A DNA stretch of 64,000 bases from Algoriphagus limi (GCF_024919275.1 NZ_JANWGH010000002.1:310001-374000), one strand, 5' to 3'. Counted from the stretch's first letter, positions 35,343 to 44,711 are shown. Made by a program: numbers and translations. Notes: generated from the letters alone by a model not told the origin.

Positions 35343-37775
35343 ATGAAAACTGCCAACTTGATTTTTCTTTCTTTCTTACTGTATCTCATGGGGCTAAGCT
35401 CCCTAGCAGCGAAAGACATCAGCAAATTATCGGGCAAAGTGATAGACCAAACAGGAAGCCCTGTTCCCTTTGCCAATGTAGCCCTTGTGAATAGTGAAGG
35501 AGGCGGACTGGTAGATGGAGCGGTATCGGATGAAGAAGGAATATTCTTCATCGAATCTGTAAAATCCGCAAAAGTCCAATTAGTCATTTCCTCCATTGGC
35601 TATGCAACTTATACTTCTGAAAAGTTCGATTTAGTTCCTGGAATGACTCGGGATTTCGGAACCATCACCATCAATGATGAAATGACCGGATTGGATGAAG
35701 TGACGGTTAAGTCTTCAAGACCTGAGATCATCATCGAACCGGATAAAACCATCGTCAATGTGGAAGGAACGGTCATGGCTGAGGGATCAAATACCTTGGA
35801 TGTAATCGGAAGATCTCCAGGCGTCTATGTAGATCAGGATGGAAATATCATCCTGAATGGACGTGGTGGTGTGACCGTCATGATCAATGATCGCCCAACT
35901 TACATGAGCGCAACGGATCTTGCCAACTACTTACGATCCATGCCCGCCGAAAATATCAAAAGCATTGAAGTGATCAACAATCCATCTGCACGATTTGATG
36001 CCGAAGGTGCAGCTGGTGTGATCAATATTGTATTGAAGAAAAATACCGTAGACGGAGTATTCGGAAATATCCAAGTCGGTGCCCAATACAATGGCTTGAC
36101 TGCTCCAATTGGAGGTGCTACCATCAACGTGAAAAAAGGAAAATGGTCCACCAATGCGAATTTGAATTACAATGAATATGCTATTTACAATGACCTAGAT
36201 ATCATTCGAAACTTCGAACTAGAGGAAGGAACTTCCAGATTTACTCAGGATTCTAGAATTAAGACACGATTCCGTACTCCTAACTTTACTGGATCCGCTA
36301 ACTATGAAATCAACCCAAATCATAATTTGGGCATAAATCTTCAAGCTTCTCAATCCAATGGTGGTTCAAATACAAATTCATTTACAGAAATCAGCATCCC
36401 CGGTTCATCAGAATTTAATTTTCTAAACTCCAATAATGAAGAGGACGGATCCAGAACCCGGATATTCGGTAACCTTCACTATGATGGGAAATTGGATACG
36501 CTAGGAACCAAAATTTCTTCCGATATAGATTACACCATTATGGACGCCAATTCTACCTCCATACTTTCCAATGAATATTGGACAGGAGAGCAGCAGTCCA
36601 ACTTTTACACGGACCGAATTCAGACATTAAATGATATGTACTACACCATTTTCACAGCCAAGGTGGACTTCACTAAACCGCTTAAAAATGGAAAAGTATT
36701 AGAAACCGGTGTGAAGGGTAGCTGGGTACAATCTGACAATGATTTGGACTTAAGTCGATCTATTGATGAAGGACCATTTGAGCCAGATCCGAATTCCAAC
36801 CGATTCATTTACAATGAAAATGTATTGGCAGCTTATGCATCTCTGAAAGGCTCTTTCAGTCCAAAGGTTAATTACCAATTTGGCTTGAGAGGGGAATACT
36901 CAGACATTTTGGGTAATTCTGTGACCTTGGATCAGCAGAACAAGCAAGAGTATTTCAACTTGTTCCCAAGCTTCTTTGTACAGCATCAAGTGAGCGAAAA
37001 ATACCAGGTGATCTACAATGTCAATAGACGAATCACCCGTCCGAATTACCGATTATTGAATCCATTTGTCTATTACATCGATCCATTGACTTCGGAAAGA
37101 GGAAATCCAAATCTCCGCCCTCAATACTCCAACAATATTGAGATGAATCACGTGATCAACGGTGCTTATCAATTCACGCTTGGATATTCGGAGACTGAAG
37201 ATGCCTTTATGCAAGTATTCATTCAGGATCAGGAAGAAAGAACAACGACCACTTTCACCGATAATTTCGACAAGACCCGAAACTTGAATTTCAGAGGGAT
37301 TGTGCCGGTAGAAATCACCAAATGGTGGAATACTTCGAATATGGTTCAGGTGAATTACAACCAATTTAAATCTCAAATCGGACAGGACTTCCTAGACGTC
37401 GATCAAGTATCCTTTATGGCTAGAACCCAGCACAACCTTCAATTGCCAAAAGGATTTAAACTCGAATTAGTCGGTATGTACGTTGGCCCTCAAATTTGGG
37501 GTCAGGGAACAATTGAAGGGTTTGCCTGGATGGATGCCGGTATTACCAAAAGCTTAATGAAAGATAAAGTAACATTAGCTGTCAATGGTACGGACCTTTT
37601 CCGAAGCCAAGTGATCAGAGCTAATGTTGATTTTGCAGATATCAACACAGGATTCAGACAGTACCGAAGCAACCAAGGGGTACGATTTACCCTTCGATGG
37701 AGATTTGCACAGGGTGAAAGCTTCCGTGTAAGATCCAGCACAGGTAGCTCTGAAGAAAGAAACCGATTAGATTAA
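35343..37775 (+). CDS. TonB-dependent receptor-like outer membrane protein
   Basis: An 810-residue outer membrane protein. The signal peptide (MKTANLIFLSFLLYLMG) is followed by a carboxypeptidase regulatory-like domain (about 28-115: LSGKVIDQTGSPVPFANVALVN), a plug domain (about 125-230: VIGRSPGVYVDQDGNIILNGRGGVTVMINDRP...IKSIEVINNPSARFDAEGAAGVINIVLKK) and a long beta-barrel rich in aromatic strands. The barrel resembles the OMP_b-brl_3 group, whose substrates are mostly unknown. No SusD partner is next to it, so glycan uptake is not supported. It stands alone between two terminators. Confidence 0.9.
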   Translation: MKTANLIFLSFLLYLMGLSSLAAKDISKLSGKVIDQTGSPVPFANVALVNSEGGGLVDGAVSDEEGIFFIESVKSAKVQLVISSIGYATYTSEKFDLVPGMTRDFGTITINDEMTGLDEVTVKSSRPEIIIEPDKTIVNVEGTVMAEGSNTLDVIGRSPGVYVDQDGNIILNGRGGVTVMINDRPTYMSATDLANYLRSMPAENIKSIEVINNPSARFDAEGAAGVINIVLKKNTVDGVFGNIQVGAQYNGLTAPIGGATINVKKGKWSTNANLNYNEYAIYNDLDIIRNFELEEGTSRFTQDSRIKTRFRTPNFTGSANYEINPNHNLGINLQASQSNGGSNTNSFTEISIPGSSEFNFLNSNNEEDGSRTRIFGNLHYDGKLDTLGTKISSDIDYTIMDANSTSILSNEYWTGEQQSNFYTDRIQTLNDMYYTIFTAKVDFTKPLKNGKVLETGVKGSWVQSDNDLDLSRSIDEGPFEPDPNSNRFIYNENVLAAYASLKGSFSPKVNYQFGLRGEYSDILGNSVTLDQQNKQEYFNLFPSFFVQHQVSEKYQVIYNVNRRITRPNYRLLNPFVYYIDPLTSERGNPNLRPQYSNNIEMNHVINGAYQFTLGYSETEDAFMQVFIQDQEERTTTTFTDNFDKTRNLNFRGIVPVEITKWWNTSNMVQVNYNQFKSQIGQDFLDVDQVSFMARTQHNLQLPKGFKLELVGMYVGPQIWGQGTIEGFAWMDAGITKSLMKDKVTLAVNGTDLFRSQVIRANVDFADINTGFRQYRSNQGVRFTLRWRFAQGESFRVRSSTGSSEERNRLD

Positions 37776-37795
37776 AACTTAACACCTTGAAAATC

Positions 37796-37830
37796 AGCTC
37801 CCAGCAAAGATATTTGTTGGGAGCTTTTTA
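37796..37830 (+). terminator. Terminator after the outer membrane receptor
   Basis: AGCTCCCA (37796-37803) pairs with TGGGAGCT (37818-37825), extended inward by GCAAA/TTTGT, followed by TTTTTATTT. Confidence 0.85.
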
Positions 37831-37916
37831 TTTAAAATTCTTACTCAAGCGAAACTTAGTCTTCCTTTGATTTTTCCTTTTTGAAAAAACTATTACTCCA
37901 AAAAGCCATAAAGAAG

Positions 37917-37940
37917 AAGCCGGATTTTCCGGCTTTTTTT
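37917..37940 (+). terminator. Second hairpin, in the leader of the TatD-like gene
   Basis: AAGCCGGA / TCCGGCTT (37917-37924 and 37928-37935) with a TTT loop and a T-run, ending 13 bases before the TatD-like ATG. It could be a second terminator for the receptor gene, or an attenuator if transcription starts upstream of it. Confidence 0.7.
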
Positions 37941-37952
37941 GATCTTTGGGAT

Positions 37953-38597
37953 ATGCAGTCTTTTGACTTTCATACTCACAATCCTGATTCTCCAGGAGTT
38001 TGGAATCTTCCTCTCGATGATACCCCAAAATCAAGCGGATATTTTTCAGCAGGTATTCATCCTTGGTTTTTAGAAGACGATTGGAAATATCAATTTCAAA
38101 AAGTCAAAACCCATGCGGACCAAGAAAATTGCTTGGCAATTGGAGAATGCGGGTTTGATAGACTAAAAGGTCCAGAACTTTCTATTCAGCAGCAGGCATT
38201 CGAAAGGCAGTGTTTGTTGGCAATGGAAAAAAATATCCCACTCATCCTACACTGTGTCAAAGCCCATGACCTTTTGATGGCTTATTTGAAAAACAACACA
38301 CAAATCCCTTCCATTATCTGGCATGGTTGGAATTTGAAGCCCCATTTAGCAAGTCAGTTACTGGATTTCCAAGTATATTTTTCCTTTGGAAGAGCTTTGC
38401 TTCAACCAGATTCAAATGCCATGCATTGGCTAAAAGCCTGTCCTTCAGATCGGATTTTTTTTGAAACTGATGATTCAGCCATGAGAATTGATTCCATATA
38501 TGAAGCTGCTTCCGTAATTTTGGCCCGGCCTGTGGAAGATCTTAGAAAGCAGGTCTTAGAAAACTGGAATCAAATCTCAAGTAGAAAAATCAAATGA
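37953..38597 (+). CDS. TatD-like metal-dependent hydrolase
   Basis: A 214-residue amidohydrolase-fold protein, shorter than typical TatD nucleases of about 260. It begins MQSFDFHTHN, the metal-binding HxH (FHTH), and has AIGECGFDR (metal glutamate), PLILHCVKAH (histidine), IIWHGWN (histidine) and FFETDDS (aspartate). All metal positions are present. I start at the ATG at 37953; an upstream TTG at 37881 would read through a terminator-like hairpin and add residues unlike the family. It overlaps tcdA by four bases. Substrate is not certain. Confidence 0.83.
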   Translation: MQSFDFHTHNPDSPGVWNLPLDDTPKSSGYFSAGIHPWFLEDDWKYQFQKVKTHADQENCLAIGECGFDRLKGPELSIQQQAFERQCLLAMEKNIPLILHCVKAHDLLMAYLKNNTQIPSIIWHGWNLKPHLASQLLDFQVYFSFGRALLQPDSNAMHWLKACPSDRIFFETDDSAMRIDSIYEAASVILARPVEDLRKQVLENWNQISSRKIK

Positions 38598-39319
38598 GTG
38601 ACTTTGCCTGGCTGAGCCGGACTGAGCTAATTACTGGAAGAGAAGGATTAGAAAAACTTTCCAAAAAACATGTTTTGGTGGTAGGTTTGGGAGGTGTTGG
38701 ATCCTTTGCAGCGGAATTCATCGCCAGATCCGGAGTTGGCGAAATGACCATCATCGATGGCGATACAGTGGATATCAGCAATGTCAATCGGCAACTACCA
38801 GCCACGCAGAAAAATGTAGGCCAGTCGAAAGCCGAGTGGATGGAAGAGCGGCTTCTTGCGATCAATCCAAAGATGAAGGTCCATGCCATTCGGGAATTTC
38901 TACGACCTGATGCCATGACCCAATTATTGGAAGAAAATGAGTTTGATTACGTGGTTGATTGCATCGATAGCTTCACTCCAAAATTGCACCTCATCGAAGG
39001 AGCTTTTCGAAGAAAATTCCCACTTGTAAGTTCCATGGGAGCCGGTGGAAAGGTAGACCCCACCAAAATCCGCGTAGTCGATATTTCTGAAACTTACGAA
39101 TGTAAATTGGCAAGATTGGTTCGAAAGCGACTAAGAAACCGAAAAATCTACTCTGGCTTCAAAGCGGTTTTTTCCACAGAACGAGTAATTCGGGAAAGCC
39201 TCATGATGACCGATGGAACCAACTTCAAAAAGTCGGCTTATGGCACCATGTCCTTCCTACCTGCGGCTTTTGGATGCTCCTGCGCAGCTACAGTCATCAA
39301 TGATTTATTGAAATCTTAA
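38594..39319 (+). CDS. tcdA: tRNA threonylcarbamoyladenosine dehydratase
   Basis: Uses ATP to cyclise t6A at position 37 of tRNAs to the cyclic ct6A form. The 241-residue E1/ThiF-like protein has the nucleotide loop VLVVGLGGVGSFAAEF (about 29-44), the arginine finger region DISNVNRQLPA, and the acidic strand VVDCIDSFTPK. A later DISETYECKLARLVRKRLR stretch is typical of this subgroup. No fused rhodanese domain is present. The start overlaps the TatD-like stop (ATGA). Confidence 0.88.
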   Translation: MSDFAWLSRTELITGREGLEKLSKKHVLVVGLGGVGSFAAEFIARSGVGEMTIIDGDTVDISNVNRQLPATQKNVGQSKAEWMEERLLAINPKMKVHAIREFLRPDAMTQLLEENEFDYVVDCIDSFTPKLHLIEGAFRRKFPLVSSMGAGGKVDPTKIRVVDISETYECKLARLVRKRLRNRKIYSGFKAVFSTERVIRESLMMTDGTNFKKSAYGTMSFLPAAFGCSCAATVINDLLKS

Positions 39320-39786
39320 TTTTGGAAGTGATATAAGAAAATCAAAACACCGGTGAAAGCCGGTTTTTTCTGATCCTTTATTTCCAGCTTTACCTCTACT
39401 TCAGCTTTTACTGTTCCCCGAAGATTTGCCACATTCCGAAGCTTCGCGACTAGCCTTACTTCACTTTCTACCGTGACAGCTTGTGCAAATCGCAGATTTT
39501 CAATCCCGTAGTTAATCATCATTTTCAGGTTTTCTACCTGAACAATCTGCTCCCACAAATAAGGCACAATGCTTAAAGTCAGGTAACCATGCGCAATGGT
39601 ATTTCCAAAAGCTCCTTCCACTTTTGCTCGCTCAGGATCAGTGTGAATCCATTGATGATCATGGGTCGCATCCGCAAATAGATTAATCTGGTCTTGGGTG
39701 ATTTTGAAAAAATCAGAACTTCCGAGTTCTTTTCCATTGTAAACTTCAAAGTCTTCGAAACTGCCGATGCGAATAGGATTTGTCAT
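39316..39786 (-). CDS. MaoC-like hot-dog dehydratase
   Basis: A 156-residue hot-dog fold protein, probably an enoyl hydratase acting on acyl thioesters. It has the catalytic pair in FADATHDHQWIHTDPERA (Asp and His, about 53-60) and the GNTIAHGYLTLS segment after it. The length fits single-domain MaoC proteins. It converges on tcdA, overlapping by four bases at the 3' ends. Pathway is unknown. Confidence 0.87.
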   Translation of the reverse strand: MTNPIRIGSFEDFEVYNGKELGSSDFFKITQDQINLFADATHDHQWIHTDPERAKVEGAFGNTIAHGYLTLSIVPYLWEQIVQVENLKMMINYGIENLRFAQAVTVESEVRLVAKLRNVANLRGTVKAEVEVKLEIKDQKKPAFTGVLIFLYHFQN

Positions 39787-39974
39787 AATTGAAAGGATAA
39801 TTATTGCCTTGAGCTAATTAGCAATGTTTATTTTTTATATGCAAAATAAAGGTACGAATCCAGGTAATTAGATTATCTGAAAAGTCTAAAATCTGAATAC
39901 GCTAAAAAAATTATTTAACCTTTAACCGTTTCAAAAAAATTGCACCTAATTTTTGGGAAATTTTATCCTCAACC

Positions 39975-40775
39975 ATGACCAAATACCTCCACGGCTACCA
40001 GGAAGAAGAACAACGCCGCCTTTATGAGCAGGCAGGTTTTTTGGAGGGATTGATCTATCCTTGGATTGATCTTAACCGAAATAAAAATTTACTGGAACTT
40101 GGCTCTGGTGTAGGCGGTCAAACAGAAATTCTTCTAAAGCTCTATCCCAACCTTTCCATCACCTGTGTTGAAATAGAAGCTAGCCAATTAGCACAAGCAA
40201 AAAAAAACTTACAGGCTTTTCAAAACAGAAATATTGAATTTATCCATCAGGATGCTACTAAGCTTCAACTGGAACAGAAATTTGACTCAGCCTTCATTTG
40301 TTGGGTTTTAGAGCATACTTCAGATCCTCAAAAAGTCTTGGAGGGAGTTTCCGCTCACCTGGAATCGAACGGGATCATTTATATAACAGAGGTATTTAAT
40401 TCCAGTTTTCATTTCTTTCCCAAATTACCCGGGCTCAGAGACTATTATCAAGCTTACAATGCCTATCAAGTCAAAAATGGAGGAAATCCGGACATTGGTC
40501 TTCAACTTGGAAATTTATTGCATCAGGCAGGCTTTGAAAATATTCAAGTCAAACCGGGCGGATTCCTTCTTGACCAATCCCAACCTGAGAGATTTAAATT
40601 GATGACAGAATATTGGAAAAAACTAATGTTGAGTTCTGCATCTGAAATGGTAGCTTCAGGCTTGATAGAAAATCATTTGGTTAAAGAGATGGAGTCAGAT
40701 TTGGATAAGATTTCAAACGATCCAAATGGCGTTTTTTTCTACCAGTTTATACAGGCAAAAGCCATTAAGCCATGA
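39975..40775 (+). CDS. Class I SAM-dependent methyltransferase
   Basis: A 266-residue methyltransferase of unknown substrate. Motif I is LLELGSGVGGQTEIL (about 36-50), the acidic ribose-binding residue follows in TCVEIEASQL, and a post-motif FICWVLEHTSDPQKVLEG matches the UbiE-like core. A C-terminal part after about residue 145 has aromatic-rich helices that could bind a hydrophobic or lipid substrate. It overlaps mtgA by four bases, so a link to cell-wall work is possible. Upstream, TAATTTTT about 20 bases before the ATG is a weak -7 box. Confidence 0.85.
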   Translation: MTKYLHGYQEEEQRRLYEQAGFLEGLIYPWIDLNRNKNLLELGSGVGGQTEILLKLYPNLSITCVEIEASQLAQAKKNLQAFQNRNIEFIHQDATKLQLEQKFDSAFICWVLEHTSDPQKVLEGVSAHLESNGIIYITEVFNSSFHFFPKLPGLRDYYQAYNAYQVKNGGNPDIGLQLGNLLHQAGFENIQVKPGGFLLDQSQPERFKLMTEYWKKLMLSSASEMVASGLIENHLVKEMESDLDKISNDPNGVFFYQFIQAKAIKP

Positions 40776-41470
40776 AAAAGTTACTAAAGTGGATAGGAAG
40801 ATTTTTGATTAAGCTATTCCTAGGATTTCTGATTCTCTCTTTGACTTCAGTTATTTTTTATAAGTACGTTCCTGTGCCTCTTACTCCTTTGATGGTTATC
40901 CGTTGGGTAGAAAACCTTCAGGACGAAGAATCGAATCCTTCTTTTGAGAAGGATTGGGTGCCGGAGGAAGAAATCGCTCAGGAAGCATTTCAGGCAGTCT
41001 ATGCCTCGGAAGACCAAAATTTCCTGAATCATTCAGGTTTTGATTGGGAGGCCATGAAAACTGCTTGGGAAGAAAACCAAAAAGGAAGAAGAGTCCGGGG
41101 TGCCAGCACAATCACCCAACAAACAGCCAAAAATGTCTTCCTTTGGCCAGGAAGAAATTATGTTCGCAAAGGTCTCGAAGCCTATTTTACTTTGCTTATT
41201 GAATTCATTTGGGGGAAGGAGCGAATCATGGAGGTTTACCTAAATGTGATCGAAATGGGGCCTGGTATTTATGGAATCGAGGCTGCTTCGCAGAAATATT
41301 TTGGAAAACCCGCCGCCCGACTTACCAAAAGTGAAGCTGCTTTGATCGCCGCATGTCTTCCAAACCCGCGTCGCTGGTCCCCAAAGAATCCAACCAATTA
41401 TATCCGACAAAGACAAAGCTGGATAATGAGACAGATGGGAAATCTAGAGGCACTTCCATACGGAAAGTAA
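40772..41470 (+). CDS. mtgA: Monofunctional peptidoglycan transglycosylase
   Basis: Polymerises lipid II into glycan strands on the outer face of the inner membrane. The 232-residue protein has one N-terminal membrane anchor (about 10-28) and a glycosyltransferase family 51 domain: the catalytic glutamate in ASEDQNFLNHSGFD, RGASTITQQTAKN, RKGLEAYFTLLIEFIWGKERIMEVYLNVIEMGPGIYGIEAASQKYFGK. No transpeptidase domain follows, which separates it from class A PBPs. Its start overlaps the methyltransferase stop. Downstream lies the DnaA-box region. Confidence 0.92.
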   Translation: MKKLLKWIGRFLIKLFLGFLILSLTSVIFYKYVPVPLTPLMVIRWVENLQDEESNPSFEKDWVPEEEIAQEAFQAVYASEDQNFLNHSGFDWEAMKTAWEENQKGRRVRGASTITQQTAKNVFLWPGRNYVRKGLEAYFTLLIEFIWGKERIMEVYLNVIEMGPGIYGIEAASQKYFGKPAARLTKSEAALIAACLPNPRRWSPKNPTNYIRQRQSWIMRQMGNLEALPYGK

Positions 41471-41877
41471 ATAGAATTATTCCACTTCAATTTTGACTTA
41501 TTTCAATAAGCTGAATTTTGAGCTATTTAAATGATCAACCCAATTGAATCCTTGGCAAACGATTCAGAATAAAATTTGTTTGAAATTATTTTTCTTTAGG
41601 ATAGGTAGATATTATGTCTAGGTTAACCGAAGGTTAAAAATCGCCCTATACGCCACGTATTTGAGGATTAAAAAAGTCAAGAATTTTTTATCCACATTTT
41701 CAATAATTTATCCACAGTTCTCCACATTAATCATACATATTGCTGATTTTCAATCAATTAAGTTGATTTCAAAAAGCCCGAATTTGTGGATAATTGTAGC
41801 TAACTTAAAATTGATGAATCAAAATTTTCGGAAAATCGTGGATAATTCCAAAATCCAAATTTTATTCTAAAAAGAAA
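41471..41877. promoter_or_regulatory. DnaA-box cluster, candidate replication origin or DnaA-binding locus
   Basis: An AT-rich gene-free gap between convergent neighbours (mtgA and the ClC channel). It holds five DnaA-box-like nonamers: TTATCCACA at 41688-41696 and 41708-41716, TTCTCCACA at 41718-41726 (one mismatch), all on the plus strand; then TTATCCACA at 41785-41793 and TTATCCACG at 41837-41845 (one mismatch) on the minus strand. Three are perfect. The two groups face each other across about 60 bases. AT-rich sequence surrounds them. The first 190 bases (41471-41660) hold no clear motif. Gene order around it argues against a simple origin, since genes on both sides point toward it. Confidence 0.6.
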
Positions 41878-43656
41878 TTATTCGTGCTTTTTCCGGATCA
41901 ATCTTTTACGGTAAGAATTAAAGATTCTTGACTTAGAAACAAAGCCTATATAGCGTCCATCCTCCACTACAGGTAAATTCCAGGCCCCGGATTTCTCAAA
42001 TTTCTCCATTGCCTTTTGCATATTTTCATCAGCGGATAGGATTTCTGGAGGACTATGCATGAGGGACTGAATCTGAACCGTTTCCTGCTTCTCTGCATCG
42101 AACATAATATCCCGAATATCATCGAGCGTGATGATTCCCCTCAGGTGTCTCTTTTCGTCCACCACCGGGAAAATATTTCGCTTGGAAATTTTCACCAAAT
42201 CAATCAAGTCTTTCAATCGGGCATTCGGATGGATAGGCAACAGATCCCGTTCGATCACTTGATGGATCGAGATCATATCCAGCAATTCCTGATCTGGTGT
42301 CTCTGGAAGATAGCGTCCTTTCTCCTTCAATTGCAGGGTATAAAGGCTATCCTTTTGGTAATAAGTCTTGGTGACAAATGAAATAGCCGAAACAAACATA
42401 AGTGGAACAAAGAGTTCGTATCCTCCCGTAATCTCAGCAATCAAGAATATTGCAGAAAGCGGCGCATGTTGAACCCCAGCCATCACCCCACACATGGCTA
42501 CCAACGTAAAATGGGCCAATGGAAGGGGGATATGGAAATCAATCATATTTTTCCCAAAAGCAAAAAGAAATCCCAAAATACCTCCTACATAAAGAGAAGG
42601 TGCAAAAATACCCCCAGCGCCTCCAGCACTAAGTGTCAATGCGGATGCGACAGGTTTAATTAGTATGACGAAAGCCAAGAAGAACAAAATCATGTAGGGA
42701 TTCTCAATCGCTGAGAAGAAAGGAGATTTATCCAATAATTGACTGGATTCTCCTCGAATCAACATATTCAGTGTATCATATCCCTCCCCATAAATGGGTG
42801 GGAAAAAGAACAGGACAAAACCTAACAAAGCACCACCATACAAAATCCGAAGTAGCTGACTTTCGAACCCTTCCATGATCTTTTCCGTTTGCATCACAGC
42901 CTTGCTGAAATACAAGGAAGTTATCCCGCAAAGTATCCCAAGCACCAAATAATAAGGCATGTGAGAAGCTTCAAAGGAATCTTGAAGATCGAAGTAAAAG
43001 ACACGATCTCTTCCTATGAGAATCATGGAAGTCAAAGAACCAGTAACTGAAGCAATTAGCAGGGGAATGAAACTAGCGGTGCTGATCTCCATCAAAATTA
43101 CCTCAATGGCAAAAATCACCGCACCAATAGGAGCTCCAAAGATGGCAGAGATAGCACCTGCTGCGCCACACCCGATCAATAAGGCCCGCTTTTTTGAATT
43201 GAGATGCACCAAGACACCAATATTGGATCCAATCGCGGACCCCGTTACCAGCATTGGAGCTTCTAATCCTACCGACCCACCAAAACCTACGGTTAAAGCA
43301 GAAGTAATTACTCGGCTATAGGTTTTAACCCTAGGGATTAGGCTTTGCTTTTTGGAAATGGTAAACAATACATCCGGAATGCCATGCCCCCCAAAGTCTT
43401 TAAATAGATATTTACTCAGTATGAAAGCCGCTGAAATACCAATGATGGGATAAATGATATAAAGAAAATTAGCATACTGCACATAAAAATCTTCAGTCAA
43501 AAAGTTCTGAATGAAGTGTACCCCTTCTTTCAAAATCACTGCAGCAAGCCCAGAAAGTATCCCGATTATCCCACTGAGGATCAGGATAAAATTCTGATTG
43601 CTCATATGACGAAGTCTCCAAATGAGCAGACGTGCAATGAAATCATTCTTTGCCAA
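41878..43656 (-). CDS. ClC-family chloride channel/transporter with CBS domains
   Basis: A 592-residue inner-membrane ClC protein. The selectivity motifs are GGHGIPD (GSGIP position, with His for Ser), GSVGLEAPM with the gating glutamate kept (GREGP position) and GGAGGIFAPSLYVGG (GxFxP). A second glutamate used by proton exchangers appears to be replaced (AIEVILME), which would favour channel behaviour; this alignment was done by eye. Two cytoplasmic CBS domains fill the C-terminus (about 450-575) and probably sense nucleotides. Its 3' end borders the DnaA-box region. The start is the ATG giving MAKNDFIARL. Confidence 0.88.
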   Translation of the reverse strand: MAKNDFIARLLIWRLRHMSNQNFILILSGIIGILSGLAAVILKEGVHFIQNFLTEDFYVQYANFLYIIYPIIGISAAFILSKYLFKDFGGHGIPDVLFTISKKQSLIPRVKTYSRVITSALTVGFGGSVGLEAPMLVTGSAIGSNIGVLVHLNSKKRALLIGCGAAGAISAIFGAPIGAVIFAIEVILMEISTASFIPLLIASVTGSLTSMILIGRDRVFYFDLQDSFEASHMPYYLVLGILCGITSLYFSKAVMQTEKIMEGFESQLLRILYGGALLGFVLFFFPPIYGEGYDTLNMLIRGESSQLLDKSPFFSAIENPYMILFFLAFVILIKPVASALTLSAGGAGGIFAPSLYVGGILGFLFAFGKNMIDFHIPLPLAHFTLVAMCGVMAGVQHAPLSAIFLIAEITGGYELFVPLMFVSAISFVTKTYYQKDSLYTLQLKEKGRYLPETPDQELLDMISIHQVIERDLLPIHPNARLKDLIDLVKISKRNIFPVVDEKRHLRGIITLDDIRDIMFDAEKQETVQIQSLMHSPPEILSADENMQKAMEKFEKSGAWNLPVVEDGRYIGFVSKSRIFNSYRKRLIRKKHE

Positions 43657-43719
43657 AACAGAGGAGCTTTGTTCCAGAAAGCAAAGTAACTAAGCTCCCC
43701 ATCAAAGGAAAAGAAAGCT

Positions 43720-44646
43720 TCAAGGAATTATGGGTTCCTCATCGATTTTTTTGATACAAGCCAATATTAGATTGCAAGAATCAACAAAAAACTGAGGATC
43801 AACATTTCGGTATTCATCACTTGGCTGATGATAATCCTCATGATCCTCCACTCCAAAATAGAGGTGAGGGATCTTTTTTGCGAAAAAAGCGCCATGATCA
43901 GAAGAGCGCGTCCAGTCATCCTTACCAGTTCCGGGAACATCATGACCAAATTTCAACAAAGGTCTTCCTTCGGAAGCTGCTTCCTCCAATAAATCCTTGA
44001 ATTCAGGATAATAATGGGTACCCGAAACATAAAGCTCGCCGGACTCATTCCTGGATATCATATCCATATTGACATTGAGCAGGATTTGATCCAATTCAAA
44101 AGGAAAATCCTCAACCAGAGCCTTAGCTCCCTGCAAGCCTTTTTCCTCTGCATCCAAAGCAGCAAAAATCATGGAGAGCTGAGGTGGATTTTGAGAAAAG
44201 TATCTGGCCAACTCAATCAAAGCGGCTGTTCCTGAAGCATTATCATCCGCGCCATTATAGATTGAATCTTCCGATGCCGAAGCCCTACCAATTCCCACAT
44301 GGTCAAAATGTGCAGTGACTACAATGATTTTTTTGCTTTCTGTCCCGGGCACAAAGCCAACCACATTATATCCAGTGATGGTCTTATTTTCTCTTCTACT
44401 TGTAAATCGGAATTCCTGTAAAAAATCCGGGTATTGAGAGTCGAGTCCCATTTCCACAAATTCTTTTTGGATATAATCCCGAGCTTCACGGTTTTCAGCA
44501 GTCCCCGATTCTCTTCCTTTCAGCTCATCTGAGGACAAATAAACCAAATGCTTGATCAGGTTTTTTTCTTGAAGTTTCTGTGAAAAAGAAAAATGGATGG
44601 TAAAAAACAATAGAATTGTAGCGAATACTTGAAGATTCCATCTCAT
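43720..44646 (-). CDS. Exported M28-family metallopeptidase
   Basis: A 308-residue exported aminopeptidase-type zinc enzyme. A signal peptide (to about FSFSQ, residue 22) leads to the core: TAHFDHVGIG (first zinc His and following Asp), NGADDNASGTAALIELAR (bridging Asp), DAEEKGLQGA (catalytic and zinc Glu), NMDMISRN (Asp) and a late HEDYHQPSDE histidine. All five zinc-site residues are present, so it should be active on peptides in the periplasm. It is divergent from the unknown secreted gene at 44712. Confidence 0.88.
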   Translation of the reverse strand: MRWNLQVFATILLFFTIHFSFSQKLQEKNLIKHLVYLSSDELKGRESGTAENREARDYIQKEFVEMGLDSQYPDFLQEFRFTSRRENKTITGYNVVGFVPGTESKKIIVVTAHFDHVGIGRASASEDSIYNGADDNASGTAALIELARYFSQNPPQLSMIFAALDAEEKGLQGAKALVEDFPFELDQILLNVNMDMISRNESGELYVSGTHYYPEFKDLLEEAASEGRPLLKFGHDVPGTGKDDWTRSSDHGAFFAKKIPHLYFGVEDHEDYHQPSDEYRNVDPQFFVDSCNLILACIKKIDEEPIIP

Positions 44647-44711
44647 GAGCTGGTAATTTTTTCGTTATTTAAAGTCGAAATTTAAAAGGAAGCAGTCAGA
44701 AACCTTCATTC

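Noticed and set aside
37881..37952. TTG start that would extend the TatD-like protein by 24 residues
   Set aside because: The extension is encoded by a terminator-like hairpin and does not fit the family N-terminus, which begins with the metal-binding HxH.
39349..39364. ACCGG/CCGGT hairpin with T-run as tcdA terminator
   Set aside because: Only five base pairs and located inside the MaoC-like coding sequence; too weak to list as a feature.
41661..41870. Plus-strand frame over the DnaA-box region
   Set aside because: AT-rich frame spanning the nonamers with low-complexity content; the region is better explained as non-coding.
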